Both the position numbers and the translations under genes were made by a program. Positions 32,625-41,224 of a DNA stretch of 64,000 nucleotides are shown here, piece by piece. How positions within the stretch are numbered: the stretch's first letter is position 1; each line of letters begins with the position of its first letter. The notes under the pieces are model-generated. The model had not been told where the DNA came from. It made no database searches and saw nothing but the letters and a program-made list of their open reading frames with translations. The stretch comes from Pelomonas sp. Root405 (GTDB lineage Bacteria > Pseudomonadota > Gammaproteobacteria > Burkholderiales > Burkholderiaceae_C). The stretch covers positions 58 to 64,057 of the forward strand of contig NZ_LMDU01000011.1 in NCBI RefSeq assembly GCF_001425165.1. Direction: 5' to 3'.

Positions 32625-33925
32625 GCGGCCAGCTCCCCTGGCCCTGTGCTCGCCGCATCAAAGAAGTAGGCGATGCGAGCCCGCGGGCTGAGATAGTCGA
32701 GCGAGGCCCGCGGCAGGAACTGCGGCTTCAAGCTGCGGCGGATGCCGAGGTCCGGCATCTCTTCGAGGTTGAGGATGAGCGCCTCTTCCTTGGCGACCTT
32801 GACGTCGTGGACCATGACGCGGGGCTTGAGCGGCCTTGCCGAATTGACGGACACGACGAGGGCATAGCGGTCGTCGGTCAGTTGCACCGTCGAGCCCGGC
32901 GGGTAGACGCCCATCATGCGGATGAAGGCGTTCAGCATGGTGGCGTCGAAGCGGTTGCGCCCCTGGGCGAACATCAGCGACAAGGCCTCGTGCGGTGTCA
33001 TGGCCTTGGAGGTGATCAGCGGATTGCAAAGGCCGTCGAAGCGGTTGACGAGGGCGACGATGCGTGCGCCCGTGCTCATGCGGTCCATGTTGATGCGCTG
33101 CGGGAAGCCGCTGCCATCGGCATGCTCGTGATGCTGGGCCACGATGAGCAGTGGCCCCGGTGCCAGGCCCATGGTCTGGGCAATCGCGACGCCCTTGACG
33201 ACATGCTGCTGGTAGGCCTGGGTCTCGGCAGCCGTGAAGCTTTCGTCGCGGTGACGCAGGCGGGCGGCGACTTCGAGCTTGCCGATGTCGTGCAGCAGCG
33301 AGCCCACGCCGAGATCCATCATCTCGTCGCGGCCCAGTCCAAAAGCGCGGCCAAGCAGCAGCGCAATGATGCAGACGTTCAGCGCGTGGGCCGTGCTGCG
33401 GTCACCGGCGGCCTCGTTGAGCAGCCGCATATTGAGATCACCCTCGACCAGCATCTTGTCGAGCAGTGCCGCGGTCAGCGACTCGGCCTGGGTGCGGGCC
33501 TGGTGAGGGTCGGCCTGGACCAGGTCCATGACGCTGCGGAATCCGTCGGCGGCCTCGCCGTATTGCTGCTCGCAAACGCGCATGGCCTCGCGCTGGGCCG
33601 CCAAGGCACGGCGATGCGCTTCGCGGGCTATCTCTTCCGGCGTGGGCTCCGTAGAAGCGGCAGTGCCGGTTTCTGTCGCCGCTTCGGCGGTCGCGGCATC
33701 GGCGTCGCCACCGCTCGGGGATTGCAGGGTCAGGTCGCTCTTGGCAGGGCTCCAGCGCACCTGGGTCAGGCCGAGGCGGCGCAGGATGAGGAGCTGATCG
33801 CTAGACGCGATCTTGAAGCTCGACAACGGAAACGGATGCGACATCCAGCCGAGGTCCAGATGAATGAACATCCCGACAGTCAACTGGCTGACATCAATCA
33901 GAGGATCGCTTGTTCTATCCTGCAT
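32621..33925 (-). CDS. HD-GYP domain cyclic-di-GMP phosphodiesterase
   Basis: The 434-residue protein starts with a DUF3391-like domain (about 10-70) and has a charged linker rich in Ala/Glu/Thr (72-100). The HD-GYP domain contains LLHDIGKLEVAAR (HD at 212-213) and HHEHADGSGFP (265-275; the GYP triplet is GFP). Such proteins hydrolyse cyclic-di-GMP to GMP. It is the first gene of a coupled pair with the GGDEF/EAL protein. Confidence 0.9.
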   Translation of the reverse strand: MQDRTSDPLIDVSQLTVGMFIHLDLGWMSHPFPLSSFKIASSDQLLILRRLGLTQVRWSPAKSDLTLQSPSGGDADAATAEAATETGTAASTEPTPEEIAREAHRRALAAQREAMRVCEQQYGEAADGFRSVMDLVQADPHQARTQAESLTAALLDKMLVEGDLNMRLLNEAAGDRSTAHALNVCIIALLLGRAFGLGRDEMMDLGVGSLLHDIGKLEVAARLRHRDESFTAAETQAYQQHVVKGVAIAQTMGLAPGPLLIVAQHHEHADGSGFPQRINMDRMSTGARIVALVNRFDGLCNPLITSKAMTPHEALSLMFAQGRNRFDATMLNAFIRMMGVYPPGSTVQLTDDRYALVVSVNSARPLKPRVMVHDVKVAKEEALILNLEEMPDLGIRRSLKPQFLPRASLDYLSPRARIAYFFDAASTGPGELAA

Positions 33926-34184
33926 TCACTCAGAACCCGTCCGGCGGGCCCCCCCTCGACATCACCCAAGCTTCGGCAACCCTGCCGTAGTCCCTGAGCC
34001 AGCCTCCTGCTATACGTCAAATCGGCCGATTGCGTCCGACGCAACCCGGGAAAAATCCCTTGTGCCGGCGCAAGTCGGAGCTTAGCGCCTGAACGTGACC
34101 GAATTTCCGCCGCTTTGTCGGGGCAAACGCGGAGGAATGCATAGGCCGCCGCCCTTGCGCGAGCCAGCGGGGCGGCCGCGACCT

Positions 34185-35552
34185 TCAGCGTCGCGCGTGG
34201 TGACGAGCGATGAAGTCGCGGTACCAGTGGGCGCTGTCCTTGGGCAGACGCTGCTGGGTCGCGTAGTCGACATGGACGAGGCCGAAGCGCTTGTCGTAGC
34301 CGGAGTTCCATTCGAAGTTGTCGAGCAGGCTCCAATAGAAATAGCCGCGCACATCGGCGCCCAGGCTCATGGCCGTTGCCAGCGCCTGCAGGTGGGCCGC
34401 GAGATAGGCGATGCGCTCCTTGTCCGGCACATGAGGCTCGGGGCCATCGACGATGCGGTCGGCGTTGGCCATGCCGTTCTCGGTGATGTACATCGGCGGC
34501 GGGTTGTATTCCCGGGCCAGACGCACCAGATGCTGGGCGAACACCTCCGGCACGATTTCCCAGCCCATGTCGGTGAAGCCGCGCTTGCCCGGCCCCTGGA
34601 CGGTCTTGCCGTCGGCACCGAACAGGCTGCGGGTGTAGAAGTTGATGCCGAGGAAATCGAGCGGCTGGTGGATGCGGTCGAGGTCGCCGGTTTCGATGTG
34701 CGGCCCGTCGGCACCGACGTGATCCAGCGCATCGGCCGGGTAGGTACCGCGGAAGATCGGGTCCATGTACCAGCGCACGTTCAGGCCGTCGTCGATGCGG
34801 GCGGCGCGGCGGTCGGCTTCGGTCGGCGTGGCGGGGAAGGACGGCGTGTGGTTGAGGACGATGCCGAGCTTGGTTTTCGTCACCGCGCGCATCGCGGTGA
34901 TCGCATCGCCGTGGGACAGCAGCAGGTGGTGAGCCACCTGCAGGCTCTCGGCGCGGCTGGTGTGGCCAGGAGCGAACTGAGCCGTTTCGTAGCCCAGGGT
35001 GGCGGTGCACCAGGGCTCGTTGTGCGTGGCGATGCTGGCCAGGCGGTCACCGAAGCGGCGCGCGATCTCGGCGCCGTAGTCGGCAAACCGGCCGACGACC
35101 TCGCGAGACAGCCAGCCGCCGACGCTCTCGTCCAGCGCCTGCGGCAGGTCCCAGTGGTAGAGGGTGGCGTGCGGCTGCAGGCCGGCTTCGAGCAGGCTGT
35201 CGATCAGGCGGTCATAGAACGCAAAGCCGGCCTCGTTCCAGGCGCCCTGCCCGAGTGGCTGGACGCGCGGCCAGGCAAAGCTGAAGCGATAGCAGTCCAG
35301 GCCCAGGCGCTTCATCAGCGCGACGTCGTCGCGGTAGCGGTGGTAGTGGTCGCAGGCGACGTCGATGTTGGAGGCGTCCTTGATGCGACCGGGCTGGCGG
35401 CAGAAGTGGTCCCAGATGGATGCCCCCTTGCCGTCCTCGAAGGCGGCTCCCTCGATCTGCGCGGCGCTGGTGGCAACGCCCCATAGGAAGTCGGCAGGAA
35501 ACGATTGCGCAAGGGTGCCGAGGTCGACGTGGGCTGAATCGAGGAGCGTCAT
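34185..35552 (-). CDS. Glycoside hydrolase family 1 beta-glucosidase
   Basis: The 455-residue enzyme has the GH1 pattern: N-terminal FPADFLWGVATSAAQIEGA, the acid/base glutamate in ATHNEPWCTA, and the nucleophile glutamate in MYITENGMAN, ending WSLLDNFEWNSGYDKRFGLVHVDY. It cleaves beta-linked glucosides (probably cellobiose). There is no signal peptide, so it acts on imported oligosaccharides. The start MTLLDSAHV was chosen over a longer frame because the extra 35 residues are Arg/Pro-rich. A perfect palindromic operator lies about 150 bases upstream and a LacI-type regulator is encoded beyond it. Confidence 0.92.
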   Translation of the reverse strand: MTLLDSAHVDLGTLAQSFPADFLWGVATSAAQIEGAAFEDGKGASIWDHFCRQPGRIKDASNIDVACDHYHRYRDDVALMKRLGLDCYRFSFAWPRVQPLGQGAWNEAGFAFYDRLIDSLLEAGLQPHATLYHWDLPQALDESVGGWLSREVVGRFADYGAEIARRFGDRLASIATHNEPWCTATLGYETAQFAPGHTSRAESLQVAHHLLLSHGDAITAMRAVTKTKLGIVLNHTPSFPATPTEADRRAARIDDGLNVRWYMDPIFRGTYPADALDHVGADGPHIETGDLDRIHQPLDFLGINFYTRSLFGADGKTVQGPGKRGFTDMGWEIVPEVFAQHLVRLAREYNPPPMYITENGMANADRIVDGPEPHVPDKERIAYLAAHLQALATAMSLGADVRGYFYWSLLDNFEWNSGYDKRFGLVHVDYATQQRLPKDSAHWYRDFIARHHARR

Positions 35553-35698
35553 GAAACTTGGCGGCCGGGCGGCCGCGAGCGGGTGCAGGGGAAAGCCCGG
35601 CGGTCCAAACCGGGTTCGGGATCGAGCCCTCAACGGCTTGAAGACAGGCAGCCGCACAGGGCTTAGCCAAACTCGATCCAGTCATCTTGCCGCATCCC

Positions 35699-35712
35699 TG
35701 ACAACGTTGTCA
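35699..35712. promoter_or_regulatory. LacI-family operator (perfect 14-bp palindrome)
   Basis: TGACAACGTTGTCA is a perfect palindrome with a central CG, the form expected for LacI/GalR-family operators. It lies between the beta-glucosidase gene and the regulator's stop codon, upstream of the glucosidase start. Repression of the glucosidase gene by the neighbouring regulator is inferred. Confidence 0.8.
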
Positions 35713-35765
35713 ATATGGCTTGGGAGCGATACCTGCGGCGGCGCCGCAAGCCGATAAAGCGTGGA

Positions 35766-36800
35766 TCAGCGGGCGCGCGTGGAGTCGCGCACGACGAGCT
35801 CGTGCGGCAGCACCTTGTGCAGCTCGTGCTCTTCGAGCGTCGCCATGTCGGGCCGCTGCACCGACACCAGCATCTCGACGGCCGCGCGCGCCATCTCGGC
35901 GACCGGCTGGCGCACCGTCGTCAACGGCGGCCAGACGAGGGCGGCCGTCGGTGAATCGTCAAAGCCCGCCACGGACAGCTCGCCCGGCACCGGCAGGCCC
36001 AGGCGCTGAGCCGCGGCAAGCACGCCAAGCGCCATGTCGTCATTGCTGGCGAACACCGCCGTGGGGCGCTGGCGCCGGCTCAGCAACTGGTGGGCAGCGT
36101 CCCGGCCGCTTTCGAACGTGAAGGCGCCCTGCTGCAACAACTCGGGGTCGGGCTTGAACCCATGTGCATGCAGCGCATTGACAAAGCCCTGGTAGCGCAT
36201 GCCGCTGGCCGACTGGTCGGCCGGCCCCTTGATGAAGGCGATGCGCTGATGGCCCAGGCTGAGCAGCAGATTGGTGATCTCCTCCGCCGCATGCACGTCG
36301 TCCATGCGCACCGAGGGCACGCCGCGCAGGTCGCGCTCGGGCGACATCAACACGCAAGGCGTGCCACTCTCGCGCAGCGCGCTCAGCACCTCGGGGTTGT
36401 CGCACAAGGGCGGCGTCAGGATCATGCCGTCCGGCCGCAGCGCCATCACCATGCGGTCGATCTGCTGACGCAGGTCGGGGGCATCGTTGTGAAGGGATTC
36501 GACGACGAGGTGATAGCCCAGCTCGCGGCATCGCACCGTGGCGCCTTGCTGCACGCTGCCGACAAAGGCGGCGCTGGGGTCGTAATAGAGCAGGCCGATC
36601 AGGAATGATCGTCCGCCTGCGAGGCTGCGGGCCGACTGCTTGGGCCGGTAACGCAGCGCCTCCACCACCTTGAGCACCTGGTCCCGGGTGCTTTCATGCA
36701 CACCGGGCTCATGGTTGAGCACACGCGAGACGGTCTTGATCGACACACCCGCTTCGCGGGCGACGTCGACGATGGTGGGGCTGCCGCCGCGTGCGCTCAC
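35766..36800 (-). CDS. LacI-family transcriptional regulator
   Basis: The 344-residue product has the LacI helix-turn-helix and hinge (TIVDVAREAGVSIKTVSRVLN, then YRPKQSARSLAGG) and a periplasmic-binding-type sugar domain (FASNDDMALGVLAAAQRLGLPVPGELSVAGFDDSP). The hinge Leu in ARSLAGG suits minor-groove insertion at a central CG of the operator. It lies upstream of the GH1 gene on the same strand and very probably controls it in response to a sugar. Confidence 0.92.
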   Translation of the reverse strand: MSARGGSPTIVDVAREAGVSIKTVSRVLNHEPGVHESTRDQVLKVVEALRYRPKQSARSLAGGRSFLIGLLYYDPSAAFVGSVQQGATVRCRELGYHLVVESLHNDAPDLRQQIDRMVMALRPDGMILTPPLCDNPEVLSALRESGTPCVLMSPERDLRGVPSVRMDDVHAAEEITNLLLSLGHQRIAFIKGPADQSASGMRYQGFVNALHAHGFKPDPELLQQGAFTFESGRDAAHQLLSRRQRPTAVFASNDDMALGVLAAAQRLGLPVPGELSVAGFDDSPTAALVWPPLTTVRQPVAEMARAAVEMLVSVQRPDMATLEEHELHKVLPHELVVRDSTRAR

Positions 36801-36810
36801 GGTTGAAGAA

Positions 36811-37164
36811 TTACTTCTTCTTGGCCTTGGCAGCCGGCTTGGCGGCGGTCTTTGCAGCAGGCTTGGCAGCCGCCTTCTTGGCAGCAGCCTTGGGATCCAC
36901 GGCGGCCTTGAAGCCAGCGCCGGCGGTGAACTTGGGCAGCTTGGCGGCGGCGATCTTGATCTTCGCGCCAGTGCTGGGGTTCACGCCATTGCGGGCTGCA
37001 CGTGCGTGCTGCTTGAAGGAGCCGAAGCCCGGGATCGACAAGGCACCACCCTTTTTGACGGTGGTGACGACGGCGTCCAGCAGGGTCTCGAGGATGCGGC
37101 CGGCTTCGGCCTTGCTCAGCTCGTGCTTGGCAGCCAGGTGTTCGATCAGATCGGTCTTGTTCAT
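36811..37164 (-). CDS. HU-family DNA-binding protein with Lys/Ala-rich C-terminal tail
   Basis: The 117-residue protein has an HU/IHF core (about 1-90; MNKTDLIEHLAAKHELSKAEA, GFGSFKQHARAARNGVNPSTG) and then a low-complexity tail of AAAKK/PAAK units (about 93-117). This resembles the histone H1-like tails seen in some HU proteins. It binds and bends DNA non-specifically. The ATG at 37164 begins the HU core exactly; an upstream frame is not credible. The tail repeats end in AKAKKK. The LacI-type gene lies 10 bases downstream. Confidence 0.9.
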   Translation of the reverse strand: MNKTDLIEHLAAKHELSKAEAGRILETLLDAVVTTVKKGGALSIPGFGSFKQHARAARNGVNPSTGAKIKIAAAKLPKFTAGAGFKAAVDPKAAAKKAAAKPAAKTAAKPAAKAKKK

Positions 37165-37289
37165 GCGGGAGTTCTCGTCCAGAAACGCGCCCGAACGGCT
37201 CGGGCGGGCGGGATTGTGGCCCAAGGCGCCGCCTGCGCGCGGCCTGAGGCGGGCATACAGTCTCGGTAGAGTCCCGTATCCATCGAAGA

Positions 37290-39356
37290 ATGCCCGCGCC
37301 TGTCCACTTTGCCTCGCTGCTCGACGCCCTGCCGCAACAGGTGTGGAAGGCCGACGCACAAGGTCGCCTGCTGTGGATGAATGCGCGGCTGGCCGAAGCG
37401 CTGAACCGCCCCGCGCTGCCGACGGCCATCGTCGGTTGCCTGCATGAGGACGACCGCGCCGCCTTTGCGCAGCGCTGGGCCGCCGCCCAGGCCGGCGGCC
37501 GCTTCGAGATGGAGTACCGCCTCGGCGCCGGCTGGGTGTTGGCCCAAGCGCAGCGTCTGCCGGACTCCCCGCTATGGCTGGGCACACACACCGACATCGG
37601 GGCACGCCGCGAAGCCGAGGCCCGCCTGCGCGAGGCCGACGAGGTCTGGAAGCTCGCGCTGGAGTCCAGCGGCGACGGCGTCTGGGACTGGCATGTGCAG
37701 GCGGGCATCGAATACTTCTCCGACCGCTACTTGCGGCTCTACGGCTTCGAGCCGGGCGATGTCGACGCGACGCCCGAGGCCTTTGACGCGCGCACGCATC
37801 CCGACGACCTCGCGCAGATGGACCACGACCGCGAGGAGCACTTCGCCGGTCGCACGCCGGTGTATCGCAATGAGCACCGCGTGCTGGCCCGGGATGGCAC
37901 CTGGAAATGGATCCTCAGCCGCGGCATGGTGATCTCGCGTGACGCACAGGGCAAGCCTTTGCGCATGGTGGGCACGCACACCGACATCACCGACCGCAAG
38001 CGCCAGGAGGCCGTGGTCTGGCAGCAGGCCCGGGTCGACACGCTGACCGGCCTGCCCAACCGGCGGTCACTGCGTGAACGCATCGAACGCGCGCTGACCC
38101 TGCGGGCCCTGCGCGGCGAAGAACTGGCCGTCATGTTTGTCGACCTGGACCATTTCAAGGAAGTCAACGACTCGCTGGGGCATGACGTCGGCGATGCGCT
38201 GCTGGTGCAGGTGGCCGGGCGGCTGCAGGACTGCATGCCCTCGGGCGGCGTGGTGGCGCGCATGGGCGGCGACGAGTTCACCGTGCTGCTGGCCTCACCC
38301 GACGCGGCCGCTGCGGCCGAGCGCGTCGGCCACGACTTGCTGGAGACCCTCTCCACCGCCTTCGACGTCAGTGGCGAGCGGGTCTATGTGTCCGCCAGCA
38401 TCGGCGTCAGTCTGGCGCCGCGCGACAGCGTCGAAATCGAGGCCTTGTTCAAGCACGCCGACCAGGCGCTCTACGAGGCCAAGGGCGCCGGCCGCAACCG
38501 CATGAGCCTGTTCACGCCGGCCCTGCAAGAGGCCGCACAACGACGCGCGCGGCTGGCCAGCGAGTTGCGCGAAGCCTTGCCGGCGGGGCAGTTCAGCCTG
38601 GTCTACCAACCCATCCTGTCGCTGCGCTCGCCGGATGCACCACCCCGCAAGGCCGAGGCCCTGCTGCGCTGGACGCATCCGACGCTCGGCGCTGTCGGCC
38701 CGGCGCAATTCATCCCTCTGGCCGAGACCAGCGGCCTCATCGTCGAGATTGGCGACTGGGTTTTCCGCGAGGCGGCCGCGCAGGTGCAAGCATGGCGGGC
38801 CGCTGGCCAGCACGGCTTTCAGATCAGCATCAACAAGTCACCCGTGCAGTTCCTCAGCGAACGCAGCCACCGCACCCAGCCCGACTGGATCATGCATCTG
38901 CGCGGCTTGGGGTTGCCGGGCGATGCGCTGGCTGTCGAAATCACCGAAGGCCTGCTGCTGGAGCGCGACGAGACCGTCGCCGAGCGGTTGCGCGCGCTGC
39001 GTGAGGCGGGGCTGGCGGTTTCGCTGGACGACTTCGGGACGGGCTATTCGTCGCTGAGCTATCTGCAGCATCACGACATCGACACGGTGAAGATCGACCG
39101 CAGCTTCGTCGCGGGGCTCGAAGGCGGCGGCAAAGCACTGGCGCTGTGCCGGGCCATCGTGACGATGGCGCATGAACTCGGCATGGCGGTGGTCGCCGAA
39201 GGCATCGAGACCGAGGCGCAGATGCTGGCCCTGCGCGAGATGGGCTGCGATTGGGGGCAGGGGTGGTGGTTTGGGAAGGGTGTTGCCGCTGTCGAGTTTG
39301 AGGAAAGGTGGTTTGGCGCAACCGCTGCGGGCTCGGTTGCCGCCACCACTCGCTGA
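37290..39356 (+). CDS. PAS-GGDEF-EAL cyclic-di-GMP signalling protein
   Basis: The 688-residue protein has an N-terminal PAS-like region (about 1-105), a PAS/PAC domain of the PAS_3 type (about 118-238; GDGVWDWHVQ, RDGTWKWILSRG), a GGDEF domain with ARMGGDEFTVLL (326-330) and an EAL domain with RKAEALLRW (456-458), LDDFGTGYSSLSYL and KIDRSFV. Both catalytic signatures are present. There are no membrane helices. It is divergent from the HU gene across 125 bases. Confidence 0.92.
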   Translation: MPAPVHFASLLDALPQQVWKADAQGRLLWMNARLAEALNRPALPTAIVGCLHEDDRAAFAQRWAAAQAGGRFEMEYRLGAGWVLAQAQRLPDSPLWLGTHTDIGARREAEARLREADEVWKLALESSGDGVWDWHVQAGIEYFSDRYLRLYGFEPGDVDATPEAFDARTHPDDLAQMDHDREEHFAGRTPVYRNEHRVLARDGTWKWILSRGMVISRDAQGKPLRMVGTHTDITDRKRQEAVVWQQARVDTLTGLPNRRSLRERIERALTLRALRGEELAVMFVDLDHFKEVNDSLGHDVGDALLVQVAGRLQDCMPSGGVVARMGGDEFTVLLASPDAAAAAERVGHDLLETLSTAFDVSGERVYVSASIGVSLAPRDSVEIEALFKHADQALYEAKGAGRNRMSLFTPALQEAAQRRARLASELREALPAGQFSLVYQPILSLRSPDAPPRKAEALLRWTHPTLGAVGPAQFIPLAETSGLIVEIGDWVFREAAAQVQAWRAAGQHGFQISINKSPVQFLSERSHRTQPDWIMHLRGLGLPGDALAVEITEGLLLERDETVAERLRALREAGLAVSLDDFGTGYSSLSYLQHHDIDTVKIDRSFVAGLEGGGKALALCRAIVTMAHELGMAVVAEGIETEAQMLALREMGCDWGQGWWFGKGVAAVEFEERWFGATAAGSVAATTR

Positions 39357-39415
39357 AGCGCCCATCGAGGGCGCATCAGCGGGGACTCGGTCACGTCCCG
39401 CGACCCCGGTTTGCC

Positions 39416-39476
39416 GGTTCTGCGCCTGCATGCGCAGAACCTTCGCCTGGCGTCGGGCAAGCCGCAGGGCTTGCCC
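39416..39476. other. Two consecutive GC-rich hairpins after the GGDEF/EAL gene
   Basis: The perfect 10-bp stem ggttctgcgc/gcgcagaacc (39416-39425 with 39432-39441) is followed by the 9-bp stem gggcaagcc/ggcttgccc (39455-39463 with 39468-39476). Neither has a T run. They may stabilise the 3' end of the upstream mRNA or act as a Rho-assisted stop. Nothing else is seen between 39357 and 39496. Confidence 0.5.
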
Positions 39477-39496
39477 TCGGTCCCGGCGACAAACCC

Positions 39497-39519
39497 TTCG
39501 AGTCCTCTCCTGGGCACCA
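39497..39519 (+). repeat. Inverted 23-nt copy of the tRNA-Leu 3' end
   Basis: Bases 39497-39519 are an exact inverted copy of 39559-39581, the last 23 nt of tRNA-Leu including the T-loop and CCA. The two copies flank the terminator hairpin. It may be a remnant of site-specific integration or of a rearrangement. Confidence 0.85.
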
Positions 39520-39523
39520 AAGC

Positions 39524-39551
39524 AAAAGGCCAGCGCAAGCGCTGGCCTTTT
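39524..39551. terminator. Intrinsic terminator after tRNA-Leu
   Basis: The perfect 9-bp stem ggccagcgc/gcgctggcc (39528-39536 with 39539-39547) is flanked by AAAA and TTTT, so it can work in both directions. It lies 8 bases after the tRNA 3' end. Confidence 0.85.
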
Positions 39552-39558
39552 CTTTGTT

Positions 39559-39643
<85 letters not shown>

Positions 39644-39698
39644 TTTCAGGGAGGCCGGACTATAGCCCAGTTCTCAGCCCCGCTCTTGCGAACTCGAC

Positions 39699-41219
39699 TC
39701 AGATGTCGAACTTCACGCCCTGCGCAAGAGGCAGCTCGCTGGAGTAGTTCACCGTGTTGGTCGTGCGGCGCATGTAGGCCTTCCACGCGTCCGAACCGCT
39801 CTCGCGGCCGCCGCCGGTTTCCTTCTCGCCACCGAAGGCGCCGCCGATCTCGGCGCCGGAGGTGCCGATATTGACGTTGGCAATGCCGCAGTCGCTGCCG
39901 GCCGCGCTCATGAAGGCCTCGGCCTCGCGCAGGTCGGTCGTGAAGATCGCGCTCGACAGGCCCTGCGGCACGCCGTTCTGCAGCGCAATGGCTTCTTCCA
40001 GCGTCTTGTATTTCAACGTGTAGAGGATGGGCGCAAAGGTCTCATGGCAGACGACCTCCGTCTGCGCCGGCATGCGCACCAGGGCCGGCACGGCGTAATA
40101 GGCCTCGGGGAAGCGCTCGGCCAATGCACGCTCGCCGCCTGACACAAGGCCACCCTGCTCGCGTGCGGCGCTCAGCGCGAATTGCATCGCATCGAAAGCC
40201 TGGGCGTCGATCAGCGGACCGATCAGCGTTCCCTGCTCCACCGGCGAGCCGATGGGCAACTGGGCACGCGCCCGGTCCAGGCGCTCGACCAGCGCGTCAT
40301 GGATGCTCTCGTGAATGATGACGCGGCGCGTCGTCGTGCAGCGCTGGCCGGCCGTGCCATAGGCGCCGAACAGGATGCCGCGCACGGTCAGGTCCAGGTC
40401 GGCGCTGGGCGTCACGATGATGGCGTTGTTGCCACCCAGCTCCAGCAGCGAGCGGCCAAAGCGCGCCGCCACGCGCGGGCCGACGGCGCGGCCCATGCGG
40501 GTCGAGCCGGTGGCGCTGACGAGCGCGACGCGGGCGTCGTCGACCATCGCCTCGCCCACATCGGCGCGGCCGATGATCAGCTCGGATAGGCCGTCAGGCG
40601 CGCTGTGGCCCGCGGCGCGGTAGGCCTTGAGCGCACGTTCGAACAGGGCTTGCGTGGCCAGCGCCGTCAGCGGCGTCTTCTCGCTGGGTTTCCACACGCA
40701 GGCGTCGCCGCAGACCAGGGCCAGCGCGCTGTTCCAGGCCCACACGGCCACGGGGAAGTTGAAGGCCGAGATGATGCCGACGACGCCCAGCGGCAGCCAC
40801 TGCTCCATCATGCGATGGCCCGGGCGCTCGCTGGCGATGGTCAGGCCGTGCAGCTGGCGCGACAGGCCGACAGCAAACTCGCAGATGTCGATCATTTCCT
40901 GGACTTCGCCCAGGCCTTCGCTCGTCACCTTGCCGGCTTCGATCGAGACCAGCTGCGCCAGTTGCGTCTTGTGGGCGCGCAGCTCTTCGCCGAACAGACG
41001 CACCAGCTCGCCACGCTTCGGGGCGGGCACGACGCGCCAGGCTTTGAAGGCCTGGTGGGCGCGACCGACGGCCGCCTGCATGTCGGCCGCGCTGGCAGTG
41101 GGCAGTTGCGTGAGCACGCTGCCGTCGATGGGCGAGCGCACGGTCAGGTCGCCCGAGCCAGGCAGATGGACGCCCAGGGCGTCCAGAACGGAGTGGGTTT
41201 GTTGCTTCATGGTCGGCAT
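39699..41219 (-). CDS. amaB: Aldehyde dehydrogenase family 7 (piperideine-6-carboxylate / aminoadipate semialdehyde dehydrogenase)
   Basis: The 506-residue product closely follows the antiquitin/AmaB pattern: LELGGNNAIIV with the general-base Glu, FGAYGTAGQRCTTTRR with the catalytic Cys, and the C-terminal run with SGAEIGGAFGGEKETGGGRESGSDAWK. This enzyme oxidises L-2-aminoadipate 6-semialdehyde to L-2-aminoadipate with NAD in lysine/pipecolate breakdown. The saccharopine dehydrogenase-like gene five bases upstream supplies that semialdehyde in some pathways, which supports the call. An internal ATG three codons later is an alternative start. Confidence 0.9.
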   Translation of the reverse strand: MPTMKQQTHSVLDALGVHLPGSGDLTVRSPIDGSVLTQLPTASAADMQAAVGRAHQAFKAWRVVPAPKRGELVRLFGEELRAHKTQLAQLVSIEAGKVTSEGLGEVQEMIDICEFAVGLSRQLHGLTIASERPGHRMMEQWLPLGVVGIISAFNFPVAVWAWNSALALVCGDACVWKPSEKTPLTALATQALFERALKAYRAAGHSAPDGLSELIIGRADVGEAMVDDARVALVSATGSTRMGRAVGPRVAARFGRSLLELGGNNAIIVTPSADLDLTVRGILFGAYGTAGQRCTTTRRVIIHESIHDALVERLDRARAQLPIGSPVEQGTLIGPLIDAQAFDAMQFALSAAREQGGLVSGGERALAERFPEAYYAVPALVRMPAQTEVVCHETFAPILYTLKYKTLEEAIALQNGVPQGLSSAIFTTDLREAEAFMSAAGSDCGIANVNIGTSGAEIGGAFGGEKETGGGRESGSDAWKAYMRRTTNTVNYSSELPLAQGVKFDI

Positions 41220-41224
41220 TCTGC

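Noticed and set aside
33926..34184. Gap between the GGDEF-side HD-GYP gene and the glucosidase gene, examined for an RNA or small gene
   Set aside because: I see no terminator, hairpin series, promoter pair or frame with a ribosome site in these 259 bases.
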